64,000 nt of DNA, from the NCBI RefSeq assembly GCF_002158995.1, contig NZ_LOHF01000006.1, forward strand, positions 47,869 to 111,868. The letters are read 5' to 3'. Positions 17,805-27,439 of this stretch are shown piece after piece. The stretch comes from Pseudomonas caspiana (lineage in GTDB: Bacteria > Pseudomonadota > Gammaproteobacteria > Pseudomonadales > Pseudomonadaceae). The notes beneath the pieces were generated by a model that did no database searches, had not been told where the DNA came from, and saw only the letters and a program-made list of their open reading frames with translations. Each line of letters opens with the position of its first letter. Within the stretch, counting starts at the first letter, position 1. The translations under genes were made by a program, and so were the position numbers.

Positions 17805-18488
17805 ATGAGTGAAAGTATTCTCAGTGCTCTGAGCCTCAACAAAGTGGTCCCCAGCACCGAAGGTGACCTGACCATCCTGCACGAACTCTCTCTGGAACTA
17901 AACAAGGGCGACAGTCTGGCCATCGTCGGCGCGTCCGGCTCCGGTAAATCCACCCTGCTCGGCCTGCTCGCCGGTCTCGACCTGCCAAGCTCCGGCGCGG
18001 TGGTCCTGGCGGGACGCAACCTCAGTGAGCTGGACGAGGATCAGCGGGCGCGGGTTCGAGCGGAACATGTCGGCTTTGTATTCCAGTCATTCCAGTTGCT
18101 GGATAGCCTCAATGCGCTGGAAAACGTCATGCTGCCCATGGAACTGGAAGGTCGCAAGGACGCCCGCGATCAAGCAAGAGTCCTCCTTGAGCGCGTCGGG
18201 CTGGGCAAGCGTCTGACCCACACGCCGCGCCAACTGTCGGGCGGTGAACAGCAACGAGTCGCCATTGCCCGCGCGTTTGCGGCTGATCCGTCAGTGCTGT
18301 TCGCCGACGAGCCCACTGGCAACCTGGACAGTCAGACCGGTGAGCGCATCAGTGACCTGCTGTTCGAGCTGAACAAGGAACGCGGCACGACGCTGGTACT
18401 GGTTACCCACGACGAGCGCCTGGCACATCGTTGCCGACGCCTGATCCGTCTTGAAGGTGGCCGCCTGGTCGCCCCACTGGAGCCTTGA
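17805..18488 (+). CDS. ybbA: ABC transporter ATP-binding protein, YbbA/LolD type
   Basis: The 227-residue ATPase has Walker [10 protein letters not shown] at 42-50, the signature [14 protein letters not shown], Walker [13 protein letters not shown] and a switch His (LVTHDE). It belongs to the MacB/LolD-like class that drives mechanotransmission or lipid release rather than import. The next gene, a large permease, overlaps its stop by one base (TGATG), and tesA is divergent, the same trio as ybbA-ybbP-tesA in E. coli. Its start overlaps the tesA leader on the other strand. Confidence 0.93.
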   Translation: MSESILSALSLNKVVPSTEGDLTILHELSLELNKGDSLAIVGASGSGKSTLLGLLAGLDLPSSGAVVLAGRNLSELDEDQRARVRAEHVGFVFQSFQLLDSLNALENVMLPMELEGRKDARDQARVLLERVGLGKRLTHTPRQLSGGEQQRVAIARAFAADPSVLFADEPTGNLDSQTGERISDLLFELNKERGTTLVLVTHDERLAHRCRRLIRLEGGRLVAPLEP

Positions 18489-20995
18489 TGGTACGCCTGC
18501 CGTTTTCGCGCCTGCTCGCCCTCGCCACTCGCCAACTGCTGCGCGATGCCCGCGCCGGGGAGTTGCGAGTCCTGTTCTTTGCCTTGCTGGTCGCGGTAGC
18601 CGCCAGCACCGCTATCGGTTATTTCGGTGCTCGCCTAAATGGCGCGATGCTGTTGCGCGCCACCGAGTTTCTCGGTGCTGATCTGGTCGTAGAAGGCTCA
18701 AGCCCGGCCAAGCCTGAGCAGATTCAGGCGGGCGAAGCACTCAAGCTCGACCATGCGCAAATCGTCGTATTTTCTACGGTTATCGCCACCGATGCCGGTA
18801 TTCAGCTTTCCAGCATCAAGGCTGTCGACAGTGTTTACCCGCTGCGCGGAGAACTGAAAAGCGCGGCCGACCTGTATCAGCCTGAAGAAGTCAGCCGCGG
18901 CCCGAAACCCGGTGAGGCCTGGGCGGAGTCGCGCCTGTTCCCGGCTGTGGACCTTAAAGTGGGTGACGACATCGATGTTGGCTCCAAGACACTCAAGCTG
19001 ACTCGGGTTCTGACATATGAGCCCGATCGTGCCGGTAACTTCTACAGCCTGACGCCTCGCGTCATGATCAACATGGCTGACCTGCAGGCCACCGGCGTTG
19101 TACAACCGGGCAGCCGTGTCAGCTATCGGGACATGTGGAGCGGCCCACCTGAAGCACTGGCCGCGTATCGCAAGGCCATCGAGCCGGGCATGGAGCCTCA
19201 CCAGGAAATAAAAGACGCTCGCGACGGCAGTCAGCAGATTGGCGGTGCGCTGGGCAAGGCCGAACGTTATCTGAATATGGCCAGTCTGGTTGCGGTGCTG
19301 CTGGCCGGTGTGGCCGTTGCACTTTCTGCTGCACGTTTCGCCGTGCGCCGATTCGACGCCAGTGCGCTGATGCGCTGTCTGGGTCTATCCAGAAATGAAG
19401 CACTGGTGCTGTTCAGCCTGCAATTGGCCATGCTCGGCCTGCTTGCCGCATTGAGCGGTGCGTTGCTGGGCTGGCTCGCGCAGTTGGCGCTGTTCGGTCT
19501 CTTGCATGATCTGTTACCCGCCACCGTACCTCCCGGCGGCGTGATGCCTGCTCTGGCGGGTATCGGCACCGGGCTGGTCGCACTGGCCGGGTTTGCTCTG
19601 CCGCCGCTTGCAGCGTTGGGCCGCGTACCGCCGCTTCGCGTGTTACGCCGTGACATGCTGCCGATCCCGGCCAGCTCATGGCTGGTATACGGTGCCGCCC
19701 TGGTCGCTCTGGGTTTGATCATGTGGCGTTTGAGCCTCGATCTGGTGTTGACCTTTGCCTTGCTGGGCGGCGGCGTGATTGCCGCGGTGGTGTTGGGCGG
19801 TTTGCTGTTACTGGCCTTGAAAAGCCTGCGTCGCATGTTGGCCCGTGCATCCCTGCCGTGGCGCCTGGGTCTGGGTCAACTGCTGCGATATCCCATGGCT
19901 GCTGCCGGGCAATCACTGGCGTTCGGCCTGATTCTGCTGTCCATGGGTTTGATCGCGCTACTGCGTGGCGAACTGCTGGACACCTGGCAAAACCAGTTGC
20001 CCAAAGACGCGCCAAACTACTTTGTGCTCAACGTGCTGCCAGATCAAAAAGACGCCTTCAGCCAGCAGATCAGCAAACTCTCACCCCACGCTGCACCGCT
20101 CTACCCGGTAGTGCCCGGTCGCCTGCTGAACATCAACGACAAGCCGGTGAGCGACTTCGTGACCAAGGATTCGCGCGGTGAAAATGCTACACGCCGCGAC
20201 CTGAACCTGACCTGGTCGGCAAACATGCCGGAAGGCAACACCCTGACCGCAGGCAACTGGTGGCCAGCCAACGGCGAAACAAGCGCAACCCCCGGGGTTT
20301 CGGTAGAGGCCAAGCTGGCTGACAGCCTGCAGATCAAACTGGGCGACCGCTTGAACTTCATGGTCGGCGGGATGAGTCGTGATGCCGTGGTTACCAGTCT
20401 GCGGGACGTCAATTGGGACACCTTCCAGCCAAACTTCTTCATCATCTTCCAGCCAGGCACCTTGCAGGATCTGCCGACCACCTACATGACCAGTTTCTAT
20501 CTGCCTGCTGAAAACGACAAACAGATCGTCGAGCTGTCGCGCACCTTCCCGGCCATCAGCATTCTGGGCGTCGAAGCATTACTGGCGCAGGTGCGCAGTA
20601 TTCTGGATCAGGTCACGCTAGCGGTGCAGTTCGTGCTGCTGTTCGTCCTGGCGGCGGGCATTGCAGTGCTGTTTTCCGGCTTGCAAGCGACCCTTGATGA
20701 GCGCATTCGCCAAGGCGCTCTGGTGCGGGCTTTGGGTGCAGAACGGGCATTACTGATCAAAGCGCGACGCATCGAGTTCGGCCTGCTGGGTGCCGTCAGC
20801 GGCTTGCTGGCTGCACTGGGCTGCGAACTGGTGACATTCGCGCTGTATCGCTACGCCTTTAACCTTGACTGGGCGCCGCATGCGTCGCTGTTGCTGTTGC
20901 CTGTCGTTGGCGCGTTGCTGGTCGGTGGCGCGGGCGTGTTTGGTACTCGTCGTGCGTTGAACGTCAGCCCGCTGACGGTTTTGCGTGATGGCTGA
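18488..20995 (+). CDS. ybbP: ABC transporter permease, YbbP family (FtsX-like)
   Basis: The 835-residue integral membrane protein has one N-terminal helix (about 25-45), a large periplasmic domain, FtsX-like membrane blocks near 260-480, a second periplasmic domain near 500-700 and a C-terminal FtsX block ending PLTVLRDG. Motifs AARFAVRRFDASALMRCLGL and ALVRALGAERALLIKARRIE (given as separate runs) are the cytoplasmic coupling helices of this family. Its start overlaps the ATPase stop, so they form one complex. The natural substrate is unknown; a role near TesA in lipid or envelope metabolism is inferred from conserved context. Confidence 0.92.
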   Translation: MVRLPFSRLLALATRQLLRDARAGELRVLFFALLVAVAASTAIGYFGARLNGAMLLRATEFLGADLVVEGSSPAKPEQIQAGEALKLDHAQIVVFSTVIATDAGIQLSSIKAVDSVYPLRGELKSAADLYQPEEVSRGPKPGEAWAESRLFPAVDLKVGDDIDVGSKTLKLTRVLTYEPDRAGNFYSLTPRVMINMADLQATGVVQPGSRVSYRDMWSGPPEALAAYRKAIEPGMEPHQEIKDARDGSQQIGGALGKAERYLNMASLVAVLLAGVAVALSAARFAVRRFDASALMRCLGLSRNEALVLFSLQLAMLGLLAALSGALLGWLAQLALFGLLHDLLPATVPPGGVMPALAGIGTGLVALAGFALPPLAALGRVPPLRVLRRDMLPIPASSWLVYGAALVALGLIMWRLSLDLVLTFALLGGGVIAAVVLGGLLLLALKSLRRMLARASLPWRLGLGQLLRYPMAAAGQSLAFGLILLSMGLIALLRGELLDTWQNQLPKDAPNYFVLNVLPDQKDAFSQQISKLSPHAAPLYPVVPGRLLNINDKPVSDFVTKDSRGENATRRDLNLTWSANMPEGNTLTAGNWWPANGETSATPGVSVEAKLADSLQIKLGDRLNFMVGGMSRDAVVTSLRDVNWDTFQPNFFIIFQPGTLQDLPTTYMTSFYLPAENDKQIVELSRTFPAISILGVEALLAQVRSILDQVTLAVQFVLLFVLAAGIAVLFSGLQATLDERIRQGALVRALGAERALLIKARRIEFGLLGAVSGLLAALGCELVTFALYRYAFNLDWAPHASLLLLPVVGALLVGGAGVFGTRRALNVSPLTVLRDG

Positions 20996-21031
20996 TAAAC
21001 TTCGCGCCCCTGCCCAACACAACGACAAGCC

Positions 21032-21529
21032 ATGAGTCGCTACCGCCCTCCCCGTACCGCCGGCACCGCGCTGATCACCCCCGAGGGTGAAGCGCGGATG
21101 CGTGCCGAACTCCATGAGCTTTGGCACGTACGCCGTCCGCAAGTGACTCAGTCGGTGAGCGAAGCAGCGGCTCAGGGGGACCGCTCGGAGAATGCGGAAT
21201 ACACCTACGGCAAAAAGATGCTGCGCGAAATCGACAGTCGCGTGCGCTTTTTAACCAAACGACTGGAAAGCCTCAAAGTCGTCGACGCGCACCCAAGCGA
21301 TGTCAACAAAGTCTACTTCGGCGCCTGGGTGACCATTGAGGACGAAGATGGCAAAGAGTCGCGCTACCGGATCGTCGGCCCTGACGAGCTGGACCTGAAA
21401 CTGAACCTGATCAGCATCGACTCACCGCTCGCCCGCGCCCTGATCGGCAAAGCGCTGGATGCCGAAGTGAAGGTTCAGACCCCTACCGGTGAGCAGCTCT
21501 GCTACATCGTGGCGATTGATTACCCCTGA
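21032..21529 (+). CDS. greB: Transcription elongation factor GreB
   Basis: The 165-residue factor rescues backtracked RNA polymerase by stimulating transcript cleavage. The N-terminal coiled coil (12-85) carries the two tip acids in the ENAEYTYGKK region, and the C-terminal FKBP-like domain starts near 90 (VYFGAWVTIEDEDG). The basic, GreB-specific start (MSRYRPPRTAGTALITPEG) distinguishes it from GreA. It is 36 bases after ybbP on the same strand. Confidence 0.95.
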   Translation: MSRYRPPRTAGTALITPEGEARMRAELHELWHVRRPQVTQSVSEAAAQGDRSENAEYTYGKKMLREIDSRVRFLTKRLESLKVVDAHPSDVNKVYFGAWVTIEDEDGKESRYRIVGPDELDLKLNLISIDSPLARALIGKALDAEVKVQTPTGEQLCYIVAIDYP

Positions 21530-21624
21530 CAACGCTGCATTTGCACGGGCGGCCACCGGCCCTGTGGGAGATTCTATGTTTGCCTAAAGGCTTGATCTTG
21601 AAGGACTAGCCGGGCGGCGCGATC

Positions 21625-21717
21625 TATGTGGGAGCAGGGCTTGCCCGCGATAAACGATAACTCGGTATGCCTTATGGCTGCATCTCATGCATCGCGGGCA
21701 AGCCCTGCTCCCACATA
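21625..21717. repeat. REP/REPIN-type inverted repeat, GCTTGCCCGCGAT class
   Basis: The arms TATGTGGGAGCAGGGCTTGC and GCAAGCCCTGCTCCCACATA enclose a loop with ATAAACGATAACTCGGTATG that is nearly repeated in the copy at 33442. A solitary half-like piece, CCTGTGGGAGATTCTATG, lies just upstream at 21561. Confidence 0.88.
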
Positions 21718-21793
21718 AATGGCATTCCATAATGTGTATGCGGTGTTTTTTATGATCGCCAGGGGATCGGACATGCACCTGGGATAGAAGCCC

Positions 21794-22096
21794 TCAACAG
21801 CGAGTAATCAACCCCTGCCGGGCAATCCGCGTCAGGTTACGTACCACTTCCTCCACACGATCGGCAGACGGCGCCTGAACCACCGCGAGGTCGAACTGAT
21901 CATCCTTGAAGTTGGCCAGTGACTGCTGCGGATCGACAAACTGGATCAGAAACGCGTGAGGACCACCGTTGCGTCGCGGACGACCATCGAGGAAGCGCAG
22001 CAAGGTTGGCTGGTGTGAACCGCACAGCAGGATTTTCGGGTTACGACGGGAAAATTGTGTGGCAATCGGGGAAATACGAACGACGGGATGGCTCAT
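21794..22096 (-). CDS. Hypothetical protein
   Basis: The frame from the ATG at 22096 encodes 100 residues (MSHPVVRISP...). There is no signal peptide and no membrane segment. The C-terminal part, FDLAVVQAPSADRVEEVVRN and LTRIARQGLI, resembles the last strands of a methyltransferase-like Rossmann fold, but no SAM motif is visible, so this is only a hint. A longer frame to 22201 exists without better support. It lies alone between a REP element and the doxX gene. I do not recognise it. Confidence 0.55.
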   Translation of the reverse strand: MSHPVVRISPIATQFSRRNPKILLCGSHQPTLLRFLDGRPRRNGGPHAFLIQFVDPQQSLANFKDDQFDLAVVQAPSADRVEEVVRNLTRIARQGLITRC

Positions 22097-22320
22097 GATG
22101 TTTTGTCTCAGCCTCAAGATCTCCGCTGGGCAGCGGTGAGAGGCAACACCGAACCAACGCTTTAGCGGTATTTCGAAGGCCCTGAGGACTTCTATCGACA
22201 AGCTTCATGCCTGTCTGGCGCCCCGCAAGTAGTTGTTTAAATCGGCGCATGGGCAGCATCGTAGAGAAGCGGCCGGTTGATTGTCAATTGCCATTAACGC
22301 ATCTCAGCTTCGCCCTTAAA

Positions 22321-22350
22321 TAAAAAAGGCCCGCAGCAGGCGGGCCTTTC
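22321..22350 (-). terminator. Intrinsic terminator of the doxX gene
   Basis: GGCCCGC (22328-22334) pairs with GCGGGCC (22340-22346) around a five-base loop. On the minus strand a T run follows, 20 bases after the doxX stop. Confidence 0.88.
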
Positions 22351-22371
22351 AGGCGATATTTCTATCGTCGA

Positions 22372-22806
22372 TCAGTTGCCGATAGCACGGTCGACGGACA
22401 GCTTGCCCGCACCTTCAATCAACACGGCGACCACACCGCCCAGCAGCGCCAGAGCGAATTCGTAACCGTTGTTAGACATGAACAGGCCGTTGTGGATGTG
22501 CACCGAGAAGATCGCCACAACCAAGGTCGCCGCCAGTACCAATGCCGCTGGACGTGCCAGCAAGCCCACCACCAGACCCAGACCACCGAAGAATTCTGCG
22601 CTGCCGGACAGCAGCGCCATCAGGTAACCCGGCGTCAGACCCAGGCTGGCCATGTACTGGCCGGTGCCTTCCAGACCATAACCGCCAAAAGCGCCAAACA
22701 GTTTCTGGCTACCGTGGGCAACAAAGATGATGCCGACCAGAATACGTACAACCGTCAGGCCGTAGCCAGCGCGAGTGGTGAAGAGCGATTTGATCTGAGT
22801 GTTCAT
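22372..22806 (-). CDS. DoxX-family membrane protein
   Basis: The 144-residue protein has four predicted membrane helices and the family's opening YGLTVVRILVGIIFVAHGSQ, followed by KLFGAFGGYGLEGTGQYM. The SAEFFGGLGLVVGLLARPAA stretch is also typical. DoxX/YqjF-type proteins are linked to redox or thiol stress in several bacteria, but the biochemical role here is unknown. It is monocistronic, with its own terminator. Confidence 0.9.
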   Translation of the reverse strand: MNTQIKSLFTTRAGYGLTVVRILVGIIFVAHGSQKLFGAFGGYGLEGTGQYMASLGLTPGYLMALLSGSAEFFGGLGLVVGLLARPAALVLAATLVVAIFSVHIHNGLFMSNNGYEFALALLGGVVAVLIEGAGKLSVDRAIGN

Positions 22807-22903
22807 GACGTGCGTTCCGTGAATGAAGTTGATGGCGCCATATTAATCGACTCAGCAAATGTGACAATCGCAAAAAACTCGCCATAAACATCTATTTATT
22901 CGA

Positions 22904-24328
22904 TCACTTCCTGACTGTCACTTTGCCGGTTGGTGTGCTCTCCAGCGAATCACGCTCGCGATCAAACGCAAGGTAGTACTTGTTGACGCTGTTGACGTAA
23001 CTCACCACGCCCATCCCTGCCTGATCCATGGCAACCCGTTCGGTCTGAAAGAACCACTGATCAGGGTTGAGCCCGCGTCGTTTGGCTTCCTTGCGCATGC
23101 CTTGAACGCGCTCGGGGCCAAGGTTGTAAGCCGCCAGCGTAAACGCCATCCGCTCACGCTCGTTGAATCTGGAGCTGGCGAAAAACTTGCGCCGGATCAG
23201 CGCCAGGTACTTCGCCCCGGCCTGAACGTTGTTATCGGTGGACTGGATGTCTCCCACGCCCACTCGCTTGGCGGCCGACGGGGTGATTTGCAGCAAACCA
23301 GTAGCACCGCCGCTGCCTTGCGCCTGCGGCTCAAGCCCTGACTCCTTGAACGCGAGCGCAGCCAGGTTCAACCAGTCCATGCCTTGAGCGTCCGCATGGC
23401 GTTGCAAGGTGGGGCGCAGTTGTTCAAGCCGCTGGCGATCAGCGCGAGCCAACGGGTTGTGCACCTTGTAGAGATTCTTGTAGGCCTTCTGGAACGTCAG
23501 ATCCTGATTGGCTGGCGCCTTGTAGGTTTTCAGAAAACCGTCAATGGTAGCTCGCAACAGCGTCGCGTCCTGACGCACAAACCAGTTCATGTCGCTATTG
23601 GTACTGAGCGTCAGTGAACGGTCCACGCGCAGTTTGGGCATGACTTTGGCCCAGCGCTCAGCAATGGGCTGCTCGACAACGGTGAGGTGAAAGATGCCCG
23701 CCTGGACCATTTCCAGCACATCCTCTACGGCAAGACTGGGGTCCACCCACTCGATCTTCACTGGTGCCAGTTTGCGCAATGCCAGTCGCTGATTCAGAAG
23801 ATGCACCGCTTCGTCAGCCGCGCTGCCTGCCGACAAACTCAAGGTTCGCCCGGAAAGCTGCTCGATGTGCCTCAAACTGCGCGCACCTCTGACACCCACG
23901 ACAACCAATGGCACATGCCGGATGATCGGCTGACTGGCCTCTATGCCCTTGGTTTCCCGTGTGTCGAGCAGTTCACCGGGGGCAACCAGATCACCCTCCC
24001 CACGCTGCAACGCACTGAGCAATTGGTTCTTGGCTTTGGGAATGATCTTGAACGTTACCTGTTGGCCATCACGGGAGTGGCCGTTTAGGTATTTTTCGAA
24101 CGCCTGCAGTCGATGGTACTCGACGCCTATTTCCTCACCTTTTGCGTCCCCCGAACTATTGCGGCTCTGATTGACGAGCACGCGCAACACTTTGCTGCTG
24201 CGAATCGACGGCAGGTCACGCACAGCCGTCTTATGCTCGGCAACTTGTGGCCCGGCTTGTCGGGCAGTGACCGAAAACGGCAGCAGTGCCAGCGCAAAAA
24301 CAATGAGGTAGCGGGAGGCTCGGATCAT
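22904..24328 (-). CDS. Membrane-bound lytic murein transglycosylase, MltF family (MltF2-like)
   Basis: The 474-residue periplasmic protein has a signal peptide, a solute-binding-protein-like (SBP_bac_3) regulatory domain at about 40-275, and an SLT lytic transglycosylase domain at about 300-450. The catalytic Glu lies in LAALAFKESGLEP, and GATGLLQITPSAAKRVGV and FTLAAYNLGPERV are further SLT motifs. It cleaves the glycan strand of peptidoglycan with formation of anhydro-muropeptides. P. aeruginosa has two such proteins; the position near tatD and a chemoreceptor fits its MltF2. The C-terminal tail SLESTPTGKVTVRK extends past the fold. Confidence 0.9.
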   Translation of the reverse strand: MIRASRYLIVFALALLPFSVTARQAGPQVAEHKTAVRDLPSIRSSKVLRVLVNQSRNSSGDAKGEEIGVEYHRLQAFEKYLNGHSRDGQQVTFKIIPKAKNQLLSALQRGEGDLVAPGELLDTRETKGIEASQPIIRHVPLVVVGVRGARSLRHIEQLSGRTLSLSAGSAADEAVHLLNQRLALRKLAPVKIEWVDPSLAVEDVLEMVQAGIFHLTVVEQPIAERWAKVMPKLRVDRSLTLSTNSDMNWFVRQDATLLRATIDGFLKTYKAPANQDLTFQKAYKNLYKVHNPLARADRQRLEQLRPTLQRHADAQGMDWLNLAALAFKESGLEPQAQGSGGATGLLQITPSAAKRVGVGDIQSTDNNVQAGAKYLALIRRKFFASSRFNERERMAFTLAAYNLGPERVQGMRKEAKRRGLNPDQWFFQTERVAMDQAGMGVVSYVNSVNKYYLAFDRERDSLESTPTGKVTVRK

Positions 24329-24519
24329 TCACTCTCCAGGGAAATGCCGTTCTAAAAACATGAAAAAAGAAGTCGATAGCGCCGCGCAGATAGCGTTTGC
24401 GCCAGCCGCGTCCTGCGAAAACCAATCAGGAAGACCGTACAAGGGCCTGATTGTATTGCCTTTTATTATTAGAACCGAAGCTCTGATATCCTCAGCGGTC
24501 TTCGGCCTGAGGTAGCACC

Positions 24520-25341
24520 ATGCAACTCATCGACATCGGCGTCAATCTGACAAATGCCAGCTTCGACTCGCAACGACAAGCGGTGCTTGATCGTGCCTAT
24601 GCCGCCGGGGTCTGTCAGTTATTGCTTACCGGCACCAGCGTCGAGGGTAGTGAACAGGCGTCGCAGCTATGCCAGGAGCTGGACGAAAGCGCTCTGCGCC
24701 TATTCAGCACCGCAGGCATTCACCCACATTCGGCGGTTGACTGGAACGCTGACAGCGAGCGCCAACTACGCGCACTGCTTCAGGAGGATCGTGTAAAGGC
24801 CGTGGGCGAATGCGGGCTCGATTTCAATCGCGACTTCTCCCCCCGCCCGCAGCAGGAAAAAGTCCTGGAAGCACACCTGGCACTGGCCGTAGAGCTGCAA
24901 ATGCCGGTGTTTCTTCACGAAAGGGATGCTAACCAGCGCCTGCTGGAAATCCTCCGCGATTATCGTGACCGTCTACCGGCTGCGGTCGTGCACTGCTTCA
25001 CCGGCGAACAGCGAGCGCTCTATAGCTATCTGGACCTGGACCTGCACATCGGCATTACCGGGTGGATCTGCGATGAGCGCCGTGGCAGCCACTTGCATCC
25101 ACTGGTGCGCGATATACCTCGCGGCCGATTGATGCTGGAAAGCGATGCGCCGTATCTGCTACCTCGCACCCTGCGGCCCAAGCCGAAGAACGGTCGCAAC
25201 GAACCCGGTTTCCTTCCGGAAGTCCTGCGTGAAGTCGCGCTGCACCGCGACGAAACCCTGTCGGACCTGGCAAGCCACACCAGCGCCGCCGCCCGGAATT
25301 TTTTCGCACTGCCACAAATACCTGTCACCGACCAAGGATAG
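24520..25341 (+). CDS. tatD: TatD-family metal-dependent DNase/hydrolase
   Basis: The 273-residue TIM-barrel hydrolase starts [20 protein letters not shown], as E. coli TatD does, where DIGVNL replaces the DxHxH of other members. Metal and catalytic residues appear in [34 protein letters not shown] and [11 protein letters not shown]. TatD is a 3'-5' exonuclease linked to repair and DNA turnover. It stands alone before a chemoreceptor gene. Confidence 0.92.
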   Translation: MQLIDIGVNLTNASFDSQRQAVLDRAYAAGVCQLLLTGTSVEGSEQASQLCQELDESALRLFSTAGIHPHSAVDWNADSERQLRALLQEDRVKAVGECGLDFNRDFSPRPQQEKVLEAHLALAVELQMPVFLHERDANQRLLEILRDYRDRLPAAVVHCFTGEQRALYSYLDLDLHIGITGWICDERRGSHLHPLVRDIPRGRLMLESDAPYLLPRTLRPKPKNGRNEPGFLPEVLREVALHRDETLSDLASHTSAAARNFFALPQIPVTDQG

Positions 25342-25430
25342 GTTGACCCACGTCAAGGAACGCTTTGTTCAGTGGGAGATGATGATGGCACCTTGCTGCA
25401 TTTCTCCTGACTAACCAAAGAAGACCTCCT

Positions 25431-26912
25431 ATGGGCACCTGGATTAGCAACCTTTCCTTGAAGTACAAATTCTGGGCCGTCAACGCGGTGGCCTTTTTCA
25501 CCACGCTGATGCTGGTCATCTACGCGCTGCAACTGGAACAACAGGCGCGCTTCGACGGGGCCCGTGAATCCGCGCAGGCTCAGGCGCGACTGCTCGGCAG
25601 TTGGCCCGTATCGCAGGCGCTGCCCGCGAATCCACAACTGTTGATTCTGAGTGCAGGACAACCCCCCACATTCCAGAACCAGCCATTGCCGGAGCTCGCC
25701 ACCGCCAAGGACTGGGTCGCACTGAGCTCACAACCCCTGACGGGCGAGCATGCTTTGATTGGCGCTCAGGTCACGGCGCGCCCTGACGGGCAGCGTATCG
25801 CGGTGCTGGCTTTCGGTCCGAGTCTGATGCAAGTGCTGGAGGAGCGTTTCGCCAACTACGCCATTGCTGTGTTCGTGCTGATGCTGGCGATGCTGGGAGC
25901 CTCTCAGTTGCTGATCCGCTTCCTGCTGAGTCAACTCAATACCCTCAAGGACGTGATGCTGCACGTGGAAAAAACTGGCGACCTGTCAGCCCGCGTACCC
26001 TTGACCGGCGAAGATGAGGTGGGCCAGATGGCCAAGGCATTCAACGCCATGCAGGCCGGCTACCAACGGGTGGTCACGACGGTCTCGCAGACTGCGGCAC
26101 GCCTTGATCAGGGCGCCGCACATCTGGCCGCAGGCATGAACGACGTGCGTCACGGCATGCTCGGCCAGCAAAGTGAGACCGATCAGGTCGCTACCGCTAT
26201 CAATGAAATGTCCGCCACGGTTTTCCACATCGCCCAACACGCCAGCACCACGCGGGACCAATCCCAGACGGCCGATGGGCTGGCCGGTGGCGGCAAGGCT
26301 GTGGTTGATCGGGTTCAAACCTCCATTGCAGGCCTGTCCACTGGCGTACAGCAGACCGCCGTGATGATTCAGCGTCTGGCCGAAGACAGCCAGAAGATCA
26401 ACGGGGTGGTCAGCGTGATCCACAGCATCGCTGAGCAGACCAACCTGTTGGCCTTGAACGCGGCAATCGAAGCGGCGCGGGCCGGAGAAATGGGTCGCGG
26501 CTTTGCTGTGGTAGCTGACGAGGTTCGCAATCTGGCAAAACGCGTACAAGTCTCCACCGATGAAATCACCACGATGGTTTCAGCCTTGCAATCGGGCACT
26601 CGCGATGCCGTGGACTTCATGCAGGACAGCTCGTTCAAGGCTGATGAGTGCGTGCAGCAGGCACACGAAGCGGGTGAAGCCTTGGCGGCCATCGCCGGTG
26701 CGGTAGCGCAAATGCGCGAAAGCAATACTCAGATTGCAGTCGCCGCCCAACAACAAAGTCAGGTCGCAGAAGAAATGAACCGCGCCGTGGTGAGCATCCG
26801 CGACGTGACCGAACGCACCGTCAACCAGACTATGGATTCCGCCAGCACCAGCGATGAGCTCGCCACCCTGGCAGGTGAGCTGAGCAAGGCGATCGGGCAG
26901 CTTAAGCTTTAA
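25431..26912 (+). CDS. Methyl-accepting chemotaxis protein, transmembrane
   Basis: The 493-residue receptor has two membrane helices (about 15-33 and 141-165) around a short periplasmic domain of about 105 residues, too small for a double-Cache or four-helix sensor. A HAMP domain follows (about 165-217), then the cytoplasmic coiled coil with the conserved hairpin [20 protein letters not shown] and [11 protein letters not shown], where CheA and CheW bind. There is no C-terminal methyltransferase-tethering pentapeptide. The ligand is unknown. The gene is monocistronic, followed by a REP element. Confidence 0.93.
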   Translation: MGTWISNLSLKYKFWAVNAVAFFTTLMLVIYALQLEQQARFDGARESAQAQARLLGSWPVSQALPANPQLLILSAGQPPTFQNQPLPELATAKDWVALSSQPLTGEHALIGAQVTARPDGQRIAVLAFGPSLMQVLEERFANYAIAVFVLMLAMLGASQLLIRFLLSQLNTLKDVMLHVEKTGDLSARVPLTGEDEVGQMAKAFNAMQAGYQRVVTTVSQTAARLDQGAAHLAAGMNDVRHGMLGQQSETDQVATAINEMSATVFHIAQHASTTRDQSQTADGLAGGGKAVVDRVQTSIAGLSTGVQQTAVMIQRLAEDSQKINGVVSVIHSIAEQTNLLALNAAIEAARAGEMGRGFAVVADEVRNLAKRVQVSTDEITTMVSALQSGTRDAVDFMQDSSFKADECVQQAHEAGEALAAIAGAVAQMRESNTQIAVAAQQQSQVAEEMNRAVVSIRDVTERTVNQTMDSASTSDELATLAGELSKAIGQLKL

Positions 26913-26962
26913 AGCGGAACTGGCTAGACCTTCATTTGCCCGTTCCTTTGCCATACAAGGTT

Positions 26963-27053
26963 CTGTGGGAGCGAGGCTTGCCCGCGATAAGAACACCGCA
27001 ACAGGTCAGATAGACCGAGTCGCCTGCATCGCGGGCAAGCCTCGCTCCCACAG
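26963..27053. repeat. REP/REPIN-type inverted repeat, GCTTGCCCGCGAT class
   Basis: The arms CTGTGGGAGCGAGGCTTGCC and GGCAAGCCTCGCTCCCACAG lie between the chemoreceptor and the Mpo1-like gene. Confidence 0.88.
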
Positions 27054-27197
27054 GAAATCGTATTTCATTCCGCAAGTGGAGTTTCGAGGCTGACGTGTTT
27101 AGGCCCTATTACACCGATAGTCAGGCTTGATTCGCCGCCACGGTGAGTCAGGCCTACTCTTCAGGCATTCGCATAGTGTTTGTAGAGGAATGCAGTC

Positions 27198-27431
27198 ATG
27201 GGCAAGCGGTTACCCAATCTTCATACGTGGCAGTGGCGTGGTTATGCCGACAATCACCGTCATCCGACCAATCTCGTCCTGCATCTGATCGCCGTGCCGT
27301 TGTTTATCCTGGCTGCGCTGCTGATTCTAGATGGGCTGTTTTCGCTAAGCTTCTCTTCGCTGGCCATCGGCATCATTGGCCTGATCGCGGCGCTGGGTGT
27401 TCAGCGCCATGGTCATTCGCTCGCGATTTAA
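27198..27431 (+). CDS. Mpo1-like (DUF962-type) membrane protein, apparently shortened at the 3' end
   Basis: The 77-residue protein has the family's HPTNLVLHLIAVPLF motif, two hydrophobic helices and the start of the second His motif (VQRHGHSLA). Proteins of this kind in pseudomonads continue for about 30-40 more residues as I recall; here the frame stops two codons after GHSLA. The convergent thioesterase stop is only nine bases further on. The 3' end was probably lost by a deletion, or this is a natural short form. Yeast Mpo1 is a 2-hydroxy fatty acid dioxygenase; the bacterial function is unknown. An AGAGGA ribosome site precedes the ATG. Confidence 0.65.
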   Translation: MGKRLPNLHTWQWRGYADNHRHPTNLVLHLIAVPLFILAALLILDGLFSLSFSSLAIGIIGLIAALGVQRHGHSLAI

Positions 27432-27439
27432 CAGTAGCC

